In this document: positions 1 through 7,745 of the stretch, one piece after another
Layout of the letters: each line of letters starts with the position of its first letter
Numbering within the stretch: the first letter of the stretch is position 1
From: Phycisphaerales bacterium
GTDB taxonomy: Bacteria > Planctomycetota > Phycisphaerae > Phycisphaerales > SM1A02
Direction of reading: 5' to 3'
DNA length: 43,097 nt
Assembly (NCBI GenBank): GCA_022446795.1
Contig: JAKVBX010000006.1
Span: 74,821-117,917, forward strand
Position numbers and translations under genes: made by a program
The notes under the pieces: generated by a model
What the model saw: the letters and a program-made list of their open reading frames with translations, nothing else
Told to the model about the DNA's origin: nothing
Databases searched by the model: none

Positions 1-1692
1 CTGCAGTCCTCGGAGGGCACCGCCAACGGCATTGACTTCGACGAGATCCGGATCTGGAGGATCTTCAATCCGCTGGGAACGCCGGGGATGGCGTCCTTTG
101 ACCTCGAGGTGGAGACCTATGCGTATCCGGCGGAGCCGCCCCAACTGGGGACCAGTGCCCGCCCGATCGTGTTCGAGCCGAGGTTCTGGTCCTGCATCCA
201 GCGCAATGGATCCATCTGGGCGGTTCATCATGTCAACTCGACCCGGACCCGTGTCCGCTGGTACGAGATCGACCTGCAGGACTGGCCCTACAGCGGCAAT
301 GATCCCGTCGTGGCCCAGTGGGGAGAGATCGACGCCGGCGAGGGTATCTTCACCTACTTCCCTGCGATCACGGTCGACGAGTACAACAACGCGGCGGTGA
401 CCTTCGCGCGGTCATCTTCCAACGAGTACATCTCCATGTGGAGCGCCCTGCGAGACGCTGGCGATCCACCGGGCGAATTCCGGGAGATGCAACTGGTCCG
501 CGAGTCGACGTCTCCTGATACCAGCGGTCGATGGGGCGATTACGCCGGGGCCTCGCCCTGGCCCGATGGCCCGGGACGATTCTGGCTTTCGCACGAGTGG
601 ACCACGACGACGAGTACCTGGCGGACGTGGATCACCGAGGCCAAGCTGGTCATCCTGGCACTGCAGTTCGAGTACCCACTGGGTTGGCCGGACCTGTTGA
701 ACCCGGCTGGCGGTTCGACCGTGACCGTCTCGATCCTGCCGGGCGTGGCGGAACCGGTATCGGCGTCGGTCCAGTGGACCGATGGTGTCTCCAGTGGCGA
801 GATCGACCTGGTCCAGGTCGAGGGGACGACCTACGAGGCGGTCTTCCCACCGATGGAGTGCGGCGCCCAGGTCCAGTGGTATGTCTCCGTCCTGGCTGAT
901 GATGGCAATACCTATACGAGCCCGGATGACGCGCCGGATACGCAATGGACGGCCGACGCCTGGACCGGGATCCAGGTCCTCGACGGAGAAGACTTCGAAT
1001 CCGACATCGGCTGGGTGGTCGGTGGGACCGCGGTCGATGGCGAGTGGGGCTTCGGGGTTCCCGCGGGCGGAGGCTTGCGGTGCGATCCACCCACCGATGC
1101 CGACGGTTCCGGTGCCTGTGCCCTGACGGACAACGTGGTCGGGAACAGTGACGTCGATGGTGGCGATACGGTCCTGGTCTCGCCGGTGATTGACGCTGCG
1201 GACGCCGAGACTCTCCGCTACTGGCGGTGGTACAGCAACGGCGGGAACTGCGACGGGGGGGCGACCAATGCGGACTTCTTCCTGGTCGAGATCTCGGAGG
1301 ACGGTGGATTCAACTGGGAGGTCCTGGAAACGGTCGGGCCTACCGGGCCGGAAGTGAGTGGTGGCTGGTTCCAGGTCGAGTTTGACTTCGCCGATCTTCC
1401 GAACTTCGCGCCCACGGAAGAATTCCAGATTCGGTTCACGGCCTCGGATACCGGCAGCGGCTCGATCGTCGAGGCCGCGGTGGATGGCCTCGAACTCCTG
1501 GCGCCCTATTGCGATGTGGCCGGATGCCCGGGCGACGTGACCGGTGACAACCAGGTTGATGTTTCCGATGTCCTGGCGGTCATCGCGGTCTGGGGCATCT
1601 GCCCCGACTGCCCGGAGGACGCTGATGGTGACGGCGTGGTCGCGGTGAATGATCTCCTGATCGTCCTGGATGCCTGGGGGGGATGCCGCTGA
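1..1692 (+). CDS. Secreted protein with MAM/jelly-roll domain and C-terminal dockerin-like module (5' end outside window)
   Basis: The reading frame is open from base 1, so the N-terminus lies upstream and the ATG at 88 is internal. In order: a segment with an 'RWGDYAG...FWLSHEW...WRTWI' pattern (about nt 525-645), which I know from many secreted proteins of Planctomycetes and Myxobacteria that carry sialidase or propeller-like regions; a linker of Ig-like character; a jelly-roll/MAM-like domain (about nt 985-1515) with 'GNSDVDGGDT', 'RWYSN', 'SEDGGFNWE' and 'VEAAVDG' patterns; and a C-terminal pair of calcium-loop repeats (about nt 1525-1692) starting CPGDVTGD and ending WGGC. The last part resembles the dockerin-like tail of Phycisphaerae extracellular proteins. 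Two repeats with D-x-[TD]-G-D spacing suggest calcium binding. The enzymatic role, if any, is not visible. A 250-base gap separates it from the next gene, which has the same kind of tail. Localisation outside the cell is inferred from domains, since the signal peptide is off-window. Confidence 0.85.
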   Translation: MQSSEGTANGIDFDEIRIWRIFNPLGTPGMASFDLEVETYAYPAEPPQLGTSARPIVFEPRFWSCIQRNGSIWAVHHVNSTRTRVRWYEIDLQDWPYSGNDPVVAQWGEIDAGEGIFTYFPAITVDEYNNAAVTFARSSSNEYISMWSALRDAGDPPGEFREMQLVRESTSPDTSGRWGDYAGASPWPDGPGRFWLSHEWTTTTSTWRTWITEAKLVILALQFEYPLGWPDLLNPAGGSTVTVSILPGVAEPVSASVQWTDGVSSGEIDLVQVEGTTYEAVFPPMECGAQVQWYVSVLADDGNTYTSPDDAPDTQWTADAWTGIQVLDGEDFESDIGWVVGGTAVDGEWGFGVPAGGGLRCDPPTDADGSGACALTDNVVGNSDVDGGDTVLVSPVIDAADAETLRYWRWYSNGGNCDGGATNADFFLVEISEDGGFNWEVLETVGPTGPEVSGGWFQVEFDFADLPNFAPTEEFQIRFTASDTGSGSIVEAAVDGLELLAPYCDVAGCPGDVTGDNQVDVSDVLAVIAVWGICPDCPEDADGDGVVAVNDLLIVLDAWGGCR

Positions 1693-1942
1693 AGAGACGG
1701 TGGCCGTCACGGCTGAAACCGGGCGGGATCGGAACCCGCTGGAGGAGAAAGTCGTTCTCCAAGATCAAAAAACGTGAGTTTGGGACCTGTCCCGGGCTGC
1801 CAAGGGGTGTATTCTTGGGGGGCGCGAGGTGGCTCGAAGAGCCTACGTCGCACGGTACGGGGTTGGGGTACGGTGTTTGGCCTGGTACCGGGGGCGGCAG
1901 GCGACGGATCTTCAGAGACCTTGCAGGAGAGGACAAAAGCAA

Positions 1943-4285
1943 ATGAACCAGACGCATAGGCGCGTGACTGCCACTGGCAGTCTCCTGTTTGTCACGGCAG
2001 TTACCGCGGGTGGACTCGTCACGTCCAGCCTCGCCGGTGACGTCGAGGAGTACTTCGATGTCACGACCGTCTTCGTTGCCGAGGAAGGCTACGGTGGCGG
2101 CGGACACGACATGGACTACTACGGCGAGAGCGACGGTGTCGGTGGCTGGGCCGTCGGCACGACCAGTTGCAACCGCGGAAACATCGTGGCCCCCTGGTTC
2201 GGGGGAACCGACAATACGCCGGTCATTGCCCAGAACTGCTATCGCTACGCCGATGGTCGGTTCGAGCAGATCGGGATGAGCTGGCTGAAGCACAGCTTCT
2301 GTGCCGTCAGTGAGCCCGGGTGTACGACCTGGGATGGTGGTGGTTGCCAGGAAACGGGGTGCAACACCCTGGGCATCGGATGCGCGGATACCTACTGGGC
2401 CGGCCTGAACGCCGATGCCGATGCGCCCCGATCCGAGATCAACGCCTACACCGGCATCTATGCCTATCCATTCACGATTGCGCCGTCCGGCCCCAGTTCG
2501 ATTCGAGGCAAGCTTCAGATCGATCCGGGCGATATCGATCCCGACGAGAATCCGAATGCCCGCTATTTCGTCGAGGGTCAGTACGTCGAACCCAATGAGT
2601 ATGTCTTCGGCGTTCACATGAACAACGCCTCCTACAAGGAGATCGGGTTCCCGAGCGTGACGAGTTCCTCCGGTGTTGGCGAGACGCGCCACATGATTCC
2701 GGGGATCTACGCCTGGCCCAGCTGTGTGTCCGGTGTCGTCATCGGTCAGATCACGACGGTCGAGGAAGACGGCGGCAACGCCCGTGGACACATCGGTTTC
2801 CGGGTTTCCGCCAATGGTGATGGCACCTGGCATTACGAGTACGCCATCCACAACCAGAATTCGCATCGGTCGTTCCAGTCATTCACCGTTCCGGTGCCCG
2901 ACTGCGTGACCCTGTTCAACGTGGAGTTCCACGATGTGGACTACCACTCCGGCGAGGTCATCGACGGCACCGACTGGGCCTTCTCTCGCTCCAGTGATTC
3001 CGTCACGTGGTCCACGGAGACCTTTGACGACAACCCCAATGCGAATGCCATTCGCTGGGCCACCATGTACAACTTCCGGTTCGATGCGGATACGCCGCCG
3101 ATCACGGAATCGGGCTTCCTGGACTACTTCCGCTCGGGTCCCGAGGCTGGTGTTTCCGTTGACCTCCGGGGCCCATCGCCTGACTGTGGGGCACCGTCCG
3201 GAGCCTGCTGCGTCGGCGACAACTGCCAGATTGACTCCGAGGCGGACTGCGTGGCTTCCGGTGGCACCTTCCTGGGCGTCGGCGTCAGCTGTGATGGCAA
3301 CCCCTGCTACACCCCGCCGATCATCGGGGCCTGCTGCCTCGCTGGTGGCAACTGCAGCGTGATCACCCAGGACGAGTGCACCACCTCCGGTGGCCTCTAC
3401 CAGGGTGATGACTCCGACTGCGGACAGGTGACCTGTGACAACACCGAGGTCGTCCAGGTCGTCCACGCGATCGTCGGCAGCGGAAACCTCTCCATCGATG
3501 ACCCCAACTGGACGGTTGACGTCTATGCGGCCGTCGGGCAGGGCTTCCGGGTCGATGCAGTCGCGGGCAATAATGATCAGCAGAAGATGATCACGTCCAC
3601 CTACGGGTTCTACCAGGATCCGGGTGGTGGTCCGACGTCCCTCTCGATCAACCCCGCGTTCTATGAATTCACGCCTGACCTGGAATGGGACACCCGTGTC
3701 ACCATCGGTGCGTTGGACCAGACGGGTGATCCGTACGATGCCAACACCGTCCAGGACGTGGGCATCGACTGGGAAGTCTTCGAAAGCGGTGGAGACCTGT
3801 CTGCCGGTGATGGCACCTGGTTCGTCCTGCCGGATGAGCCCCAGGGCGAAGCCCGGCTCTTCACGGCCCAGGATTGTTCCCAGCGATACGGCGTCCTGGT
3901 CGCCCGACTGACCGCGATGGACCTCGACTCGACCGTCATGTTCGAGGCGTTGGTCCAGGGGCGTGATGCCGGTGGAAACACGTGGCAGGACACGGTGAGC
4001 TACACCTTCGGGTACGAGGCCACCGAGGATTGCAACGGCAACCAGGTCCCCGATAGCTGCGACATCGCCAACGGGACCAGCCAGGACAGCAACGGCAATG
4101 GTGTCCCGGACGAGTGTGACAACAGCTGCCCGGGCGATGCTGACGGCGACGGTGATTCCGATGTCGATGACATCCTGGCGGCCCTGGGCAACTTCGGTGG
4201 CTCGGGTTCCGGTGACGTGGACAGTGACGGCGACGTCGATGTCGACGATCTCCTGCTGATCCTGTCGTACTTCGGCAACTGCTGA
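1943..4285 (+). CDS. Large exported protein with two GACC cysteine repeats and dockerin-like C-terminus
   Basis: 780 residues. The start at 1943 is chosen over an in-frame ATG at 1829 because AGGAGAGGA lies about 10 bases upstream and the protein then begins with a normal signal peptide (MNQTHRR, a hydrophobic stretch, then SSLAG, residues 1 to about 32). Residues 33-415 form a domain I do not recognise. Two cysteine-rich repeats of about 40 residues follow, each beginning GACC (near residues 420 and 462); such repeats are common in secreted Phycisphaerae proteins. A further beta-rich region precedes a 'DSNGNGVPDECD' thrombospondin type 3-like calcium segment (near 700-728). The tail (about 729-780) has two calcium loops, DADGDGDSDVDD and DVDSDGDVDVDD, and ends in FGNC. 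The protein is likely extracellular and calcium-stabilised; its activity is unknown. It is followed directly by a strong terminator. Its neighbour upstream has the same class of tail. Confidence 0.9.
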   Translation: MNQTHRRVTATGSLLFVTAVTAGGLVTSSLAGDVEEYFDVTTVFVAEEGYGGGGHDMDYYGESDGVGGWAVGTTSCNRGNIVAPWFGGTDNTPVIAQNCYRYADGRFEQIGMSWLKHSFCAVSEPGCTTWDGGGCQETGCNTLGIGCADTYWAGLNADADAPRSEINAYTGIYAYPFTIAPSGPSSIRGKLQIDPGDIDPDENPNARYFVEGQYVEPNEYVFGVHMNNASYKEIGFPSVTSSSGVGETRHMIPGIYAWPSCVSGVVIGQITTVEEDGGNARGHIGFRVSANGDGTWHYEYAIHNQNSHRSFQSFTVPVPDCVTLFNVEFHDVDYHSGEVIDGTDWAFSRSSDSVTWSTETFDDNPNANAIRWATMYNFRFDADTPPITESGFLDYFRSGPEAGVSVDLRGPSPDCGAPSGACCVGDNCQIDSEADCVASGGTFLGVGVSCDGNPCYTPPIIGACCLAGGNCSVITQDECTTSGGLYQGDDSDCGQVTCDNTEVVQVVHAIVGSGNLSIDDPNWTVDVYAAVGQGFRVDAVAGNNDQQKMITSTYGFYQDPGGGPTSLSINPAFYEFTPDLEWDTRVTIGALDQTGDPYDANTVQDVGIDWEVFESGGDLSAGDGTWFVLPDEPQGEARLFTAQDCSQRYGVLVARLTAMDLDSTVMFEALVQGRDAGGNTWQDTVSYTFGYEATEDCNGNQVPDSCDIANGTSQDSNGNGVPDECDNSCPGDADGDGDSDVDDILAALGNFGGSGSGDVDSDGDVDVDDLLLILSYFGNC

Positions 4286-4308
4286 TCGAACCTCACGAGG
4301 TGATCATC

Positions 4309-4348
4309 AATCACCCGGTCCCACCAGGGACCGGGTGATTGTCTTTTT
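4309..4348 (+). terminator. Intrinsic terminator after the 780-residue exported protein
   Basis: A perfect 14-bp inverted repeat (4309-4322 with 4327-4340) with a 4-base loop is followed by GTCTTTTT. It lies 23 bases after the stop codon at 4285. The hairpin is symmetric and could also slow transcription arriving from the convergent gene ending at 4386, but the T-run is only on the plus-strand side. Confidence 0.93.
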
Positions 4349-4385
4349 GTGGTGTCACACGTCTCGCCGAAGGCCTGGGAACGCG

Positions 4386-4940
4386 CTAGGCCTTCCACTT
4401 GATGTTGCAGCCGAGACTGGGCTTCTGGGCCTCGCTGACGGCCTGGCCGTCGATCACGGCGTCCATGGCCGCCCGCAGGTCACGGCCATCGACGGGAATG
4501 CCCGACTCGGGGCGACTGTCATCCAGTTGCCCGCGATAGACCAGTTTGTCATCGGCATCGAAGAGATAGAAGTCGGGTGTGCAGGCGGCGTCGTAGGCCC
4601 GCGCCACGTCCTGTGTCTCGTCGTAGAGGTAGGGGAAGGACAGGCCCCAGGCCTCGGCGGTCTCCACCATCTTGTCCGGGCCATCCTGCGGATAGTTCTC
4701 GACGTCATTGCTGCTGATCGCCACGATCGAGATCCCGCGGGTGGGGTAGTCGTCGCCCAGCCGGGCCAGTTCCTCGGCAATGTGGATCACGAAGGGGCAG
4801 TGATTGCACATGAAGATGACCAGCGTTCCCTTTTCGCCCCGGAGGCCATCCAGTGAATGCGTGGAGCCGTGGCCATCGGGGAGCGTAAAGGCCGGGGCAG
4901 TCATGCCGAGAGGTTGCATCGTTGACGGGGTGCGGGCCAT
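4386..4940 (-). CDS. Thioredoxin-fold redox protein with CNHC motif (AhpC/TSA-like)
   Basis: 184 residues. The start at 4940 is supported by AGGAGA six bases upstream; an in-frame ATG at 5054 would add 38 residues of unlikely composition. The sequence shows a thioredoxin fold: an N-terminal 'APAFTLPDGHG' strand region, then 'FMCNHCPFV' with the C-x-x-C pair near residues 45-48, then 'ISIVAISSND' and, later, 'ACTPDFYLFDADDKLVYRGQ', which holds the conserved cis-proline region (TPD). This belongs to a well-known family of cytosolic thioredoxin-like proteins with MCNHCPFV, usually about 180-200 residues and not biochemically well characterised. No signal peptide is seen, so it is probably cytoplasmic. 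It is divergent from the next gene; the shared 170-base region holds an inverted repeat. Confidence 0.93.
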   Translation of the reverse strand: MARTPSTMQPLGMTAPAFTLPDGHGSTHSLDGLRGEKGTLVIFMCNHCPFVIHIAEELARLGDDYPTRGISIVAISSNDVENYPQDGPDKMVETAEAWGLSFPYLYDETQDVARAYDAACTPDFYLFDADDKLVYRGQLDDSRPESGIPVDGRDLRAAMDAVIDGQAVSEAQKPSLGCNIKWKA

Positions 4941-4992
4941 GTCGAGTCTCCTGGGCAGGTAAACGGGGCCGAGCCTGTTTCTCATCGAACTT

Positions 4993-5038
4993 CCGCAGAA
5001 GTCGCGGGGTGTCCGGCGAGGGACTCTACCTTCTGCGG
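4993..5038. repeat. 9-bp inverted repeat between divergent genes
   Basis: CCGCAGAAG (4993-5001) is matched by CTTCTGCGG (5030-5038) with a 28-base spacer that itself holds a small GTCC/GGAC repeat. It lies in the shared upstream region of the CNHC thioredoxin-like gene and the 194-residue exported protein. It could be an operator or a leader hairpin; nothing else distinguishes these. A TATCAT element reading on the minus strand at 5053-5058 may be the -10 box for the thioredoxin-like gene, which would place this repeat in its 5' leader. Confidence 0.45.
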
Positions 5039-5110
5039 CTTCGGCGGGCGCCATGATAGGACGTCAGGGCTCGCCGGTGACATTCAACCTGAGCAAGGAG
5101 GCTCCATCCC

Positions 5111-5695
5111 ATGCGTACTGTCACGTTTGCCATCACCCTTGTCACGCTGCTGGCCTCGGCCGCACACGCCGCACCGGTCGCCGAGTGGACGTTCAACGAA
5201 TACGACGGCGATGCTCGTCGAATTCCGGCGGCCAGCGGGGGCGGTGAGATCGTCATGACCGAGTCCTGGGGCGAGGCCTCGCTCTCCAGCCCGAAGGGAT
5301 CCAAGCTGAATGCGCCAGGTGAAGTGGACGCTGGTTCGGCGCTCGGGCTCTCGGGCCAGGCCCGCAACGGCGACTTTCTTGACATCCGCATTCCCCCCGT
5401 GGGCAGCACTCCCATGACCCTCTCGGCGGCCGTACGCCGCAGTGGTACCGGCTTCACCTCCGTCGTGATCTCGGTCTCATCGGACGAGGGCAAGACCTTC
5501 AAGAAGATCAAGACCTGGAAGCCCGGCACGAGCTGGGCGATCCAGGAGGCCACGCTTCCGGCAACCGGCTCCGCCGGGACGCGGCTCGTTCGAATCACCG
5601 TTGATGGTGCCTCCTCGGCTCGAGGAGGAATCCGGATCGACAACCTGGTTGTTGTTGACAGCGTGCCTTCGACGCCAACCATGCCCGGTACCTGA
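5111..5695 (+). CDS. Small exported protein, jelly-roll-like, function unknown
   Basis: 194 residues. The start at 5111 has AAGGAGG about 10 bases upstream. A signal peptide is clear (MRTVTF, hydrophobic core, cleavage near AHAA, residues 1 to about 19). The mature part begins 'VAEWTFNEYDGDA', the way many concanavalin/LamG-like or discoidin-like secreted domains begin, and contains 'SSDEGKTFKKIKTW' and a closing 'GGIRIDNLVV', a pattern shared by single jelly-roll domains that end at 'iDNv.v'. I see no catalytic residues, no lipobox and no C-terminal anchor. It is probably a single-gene unit: a strong GC hairpin without a T-run follows at 5746. The function is not known to me. Confidence 0.88.
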   Translation: MRTVTFAITLVTLLASAAHAAPVAEWTFNEYDGDARRIPAASGGGEIVMTESWGEASLSSPKGSKLNAPGEVDAGSALGLSGQARNGDFLDIRIPPVGSTPMTLSAAVRRSGTGFTSVVISVSSDEGKTFKKIKTWKPGTSWAIQEATLPATGSAGTRLVRITVDGASSARGGIRIDNLVVVDSVPSTPTMPGT

Positions 5696-5745
5696 TGCCG
5701 GGCTGGCTCGCCACATGGTGTCGAGCGTGCTGATGCCGGTCCGAT

Positions 5746-5774
5746 CTCGGCGGGTGGCTGGTCCACCCGCCGAG
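5746..5774 (+). terminator. Strong GC hairpin without T-run, probable terminator or boundary
   Basis: CTCGGCGGGTGG (5746-5757) pairs perfectly with CCACCCGCCGAG (5763-5774), a 12-bp stem with a 5-base loop. It sits between the exported-protein gene (stop 5695) and sucC (start 5844). There is no U-tract after it, so termination there would be Rho-assisted or of the hairpin-only type; it could instead protect the upstream mRNA 3' end. Confidence 0.5.
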
Positions 5775-5804
5775 CGGGCCCCAAGGCCGGAGCCGGGAGC
5801 CTGC

Positions 5805-5810
5805 TACCAT
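5805..5810 (+). promoter_or_regulatory. Candidate -10 box (TACCAT) for the sucC operon
   Basis: TACCAT followed by GCC lies 34 bases before the sucC ATG, giving a leader of roughly 26 bases that contains the Shine-Dalgarno GAAGGAAA. No convincing -35 hexamer stands 16-18 bases upstream. It shares the TAnnnT-GCC form with -10 candidates before the 9050, nuoJ, pgsA and 22195 genes. Confidence 0.35.
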
Positions 5811-5843
5811 GCCCGCCTTACTCCCTGGGAAGGAAAGCATGCC

Positions 5844-7046
5844 ATGAAGATCCACGAGTACCAGGCCCGCGAACTCCTCGCTGATGCCGGTATCCCCGTG
5901 CCCGAGGGTCGGGTTGCCAAGACCGTTGAGCAGGCCGTCGAGGCGGCTACCGCCATCTTCGGCGAGGGGGCGCACCAGGTCGTGGTGAAGGCCCAGGTTC
6001 ATGCCGGGGGCCGAGGCAAGGCCGGGTTCGTCAAGGTCGTTGACTCGGTGGAGGCGGTGAAGGAAGCCGCCACCTTCATGCTGAACAACAAGATGGTGTC
6101 GGTGCAGACCGGTCCCGAGGGGCTGGATGTCACCACCCTCCTGGTGGCTGCCGCCGTGGACATCGACCGGGAACTCTACCTGGCGATCACGACGGACCGG
6201 GCCCAGCGAACCAATACCGTGATCGCCTCCTCGGAAGGTGGTGTCGAGATCGAGACGGTCGCGCATGAGCGACCTGATGCGATCATCAAGATGCCCACGC
6301 ATCCGCTGGATGGGCTGCAGCCCTGGCAGGCGAGGCAGATCGCATTCTCGCTGGGCTTGAAGGGAAAGCAGATCAGCCAGGCGGTCAAGATCATGGTGAA
6401 CCTGTCCCGGCTCCAGGTCCGGACAGATGCCTCGCTGGTCGAGATCAATCCCCTGATCATCACGCCACCATCGGACGAGTTCCCGGATGGCGAGGTGATG
6501 GCCATCGATGCCAAGTTCAACTTCGACGACAACGCCCTCTACCGGCAGAAGAAGGTGCAGACGTACTACGATCCGACCGAGGAAGATCCCAATGAGCTTC
6601 GGGCTTCCAAGGCGGGTTTGAACTTCGTGGCGCTCGATGGGAACATCGGCTGCCTGGTGAATGGCGCCGGCCTGGCGATGAGCACGATGGACATCATCAA
6701 GCTCCACGGTGGTGACCCTGCGAACTTCCTCGATGTCGGTGGCGATGCTTCGCTCGAAGCGATCACGGAAGCCTTCCGGATCATCCTGGGCGAGGACAAG
6801 GTCGAGGGTGTGCTCGTGAACATCTTCGGCGGCATCATGCAATGCGACCGCGTGGCAAGTGCCATCGTGTCGGCAGCCAAGGAGGTCGGCTTCACCGTCC
6901 CGCTGGTGGTCCGCCTGGAAGGCACCAATGTCGAAGAGGCTCGTCGCATCCTGGAGGAGGCGCAGTCGGAACTCCCGACGATGCAGACCGCCGATGACCT
7001 GGGCGATGCCGCGAAGAAGGTCACTTCAGCCGTCGTTGCGGCCTAG
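5844..7046 (+). CDS. sucC: Succinate-CoA ligase (ADP-forming) beta subunit
   Basis: 400 residues, normal length for SucC. The start at 5844 is set by GAAGGAAA just upstream and by the N-terminus MKIHEYQARELL, which matches the family. The reaction is succinyl-CoA + ADP + Pi to succinate + CoA + ATP in the TCA cycle, in the cytoplasm, as a complex with SucD. Visible family motifs are 'HAGGRGKAGFV' (ATP-grasp, near residues 53-63), 'LVEINPLII' (metal and nucleotide site), 'DGNIGCLVNGAGLAMSTMD' and 'FLDVGGDAS', and 'VNIFGGIMQCD', the phosphate-contacting loop in the ligase domain. SucD, which carries the phosphohistidine and normally follows directly, is not here: the next gene begins 4 bases later and is a HAD phosphatase. 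The gene is intact, so sucD is presumably elsewhere in the genome. Confidence 0.97.
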   Translation: MKIHEYQARELLADAGIPVPEGRVAKTVEQAVEAATAIFGEGAHQVVVKAQVHAGGRGKAGFVKVVDSVEAVKEAATFMLNNKMVSVQTGPEGLDVTTLLVAAAVDIDRELYLAITTDRAQRTNTVIASSEGGVEIETVAHERPDAIIKMPTHPLDGLQPWQARQIAFSLGLKGKQISQAVKIMVNLSRLQVRTDASLVEINPLIITPPSDEFPDGEVMAIDAKFNFDDNALYRQKKVQTYYDPTEEDPNELRASKAGLNFVALDGNIGCLVNGAGLAMSTMDIIKLHGGDPANFLDVGGDASLEAITEAFRIILGEDKVEGVLVNIFGGIMQCDRVASAIVSAAKEVGFTVPLVVRLEGTNVEEARRILEEAQSELPTMQTADDLGDAAKKVTSAVVAA

Positions 7047-7049
7047 GCC

Positions 7050-7745
7050 ATGTCCGAGATCCTGATCCTGTTCGATATCGACGGGACCCTGCTTCGCACC
7101 AACGGAGCCGGGGTCAGTGGTTTCGTCGAGGCCGGGCAGCGTGTCTTCGGAATCGACTTCTCGCTCGAGGGACTCCTGGTCGGCGGGCAGCTTGACCCGT
7201 TGATCCTGCAGCGGGCACTGGACAAGCTTGGGATCGAGCACAACGACGCGCACCTGGACATCTTCCGACCGCACTACCACGAGTGCCTGAAGCGGCACTT
7301 TGACTCGGGCGATCGGTCGGCGGTCGCCATGCCGGGAGTCCACGACCTGCTGAATCAACTCGCCGATCATGAGGCCTTCGACGTGGGGGTGCTCACGGGC
7401 AATCTCCGCGAGACCGGTGAACTCAAGCTGACGGCTGCGGGCATCGACCACGCGCATTTTCACATCCATGCCTGGGGTGACGAAGGGGAGGCCCGTCATG
7501 AACTGCCGCCGGTCGCCATGTCGCGATGGCAGGCCCATCGATCGGCGGACCGGGTCTTCGAGCAGACCGTGATCATCGGCGACACCGTGCATGATGTATC
7601 CTGCGGCAAGGCCAATGGCTGCCGCGTACTGGCCGTATGTACCGGGGTTGATGATCGCGAGACACTGGAGCAGACGGAGGCGGATCTTGTTGTCGATGAC
7701 CTGTCCGATACGGATGGCATCATGTCATGGCTGATGCGGGCCTGA
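7050..7745 (+). CDS. HAD-superfamily hydrolase (phosphatase-like)
   Basis: 231 residues. All four HAD motifs are visible: motif I DIDGT (nucleophile D9, acid/base D11), motif II LTGN (T116), motif III lysine K126 in the 'GELKLTAAG' segment, and motif IV GDTVHD (D178, D182). The helical cap between motifs I and II (about residues 20-95) makes it a C1-cap HAD, as in phosphoglycolate phosphatase and beta-phosphoglucomutase. The substrate cannot be read from sequence. It starts 3 bases after the sucC stop and its end overlaps the DUF418 gene by 19 bases, so the three are almost certainly cotranscribed. No signal peptide is present; it should be cytoplasmic. Confidence 0.93.
   Translation: MSEILILFDIDGTLLRTNGAGVSGFVEAGQRVFGIDFSLEGLLVGGQLDPLILQRALDKLGIEHNDAHLDIFRPHYHECLKRHFDSGDRSAVAMPGVHDLLNQLADHEAFDVGVLTGNLRETGELKLTAAGIDHAHFHIHAWGDEGEARHELPPVAMSRWQAHRSADRVFEQTVIIGDTVHDVSCGKANGCRVLAVCTGVDDRETLEQTEADLVVDDLSDTDGIMSWLMRA

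Noticed and set aside
412-2866. Long minus-strand open frames opposite the two exported-protein genes
   Set aside because: They have arginine/aspartate-rich composition, no recognisable motif and no ribosome site, and lie opposite clear coding frames. GC-rich codon use keeps antisense frames open.
5601-5843. N-terminal extension of sucC to 5601
   Set aside because: It overlaps the upstream exported-protein gene and the hairpin at 5746; the family start is MKIHEYQ at 5844 with a ribosome site.
5595-6842. A 415-residue minus-strand open frame opposite sucC
   Set aside because: It is the antisense of a strongly conserved gene and shows repeated HLD/DRD composition typical of antisense frames.
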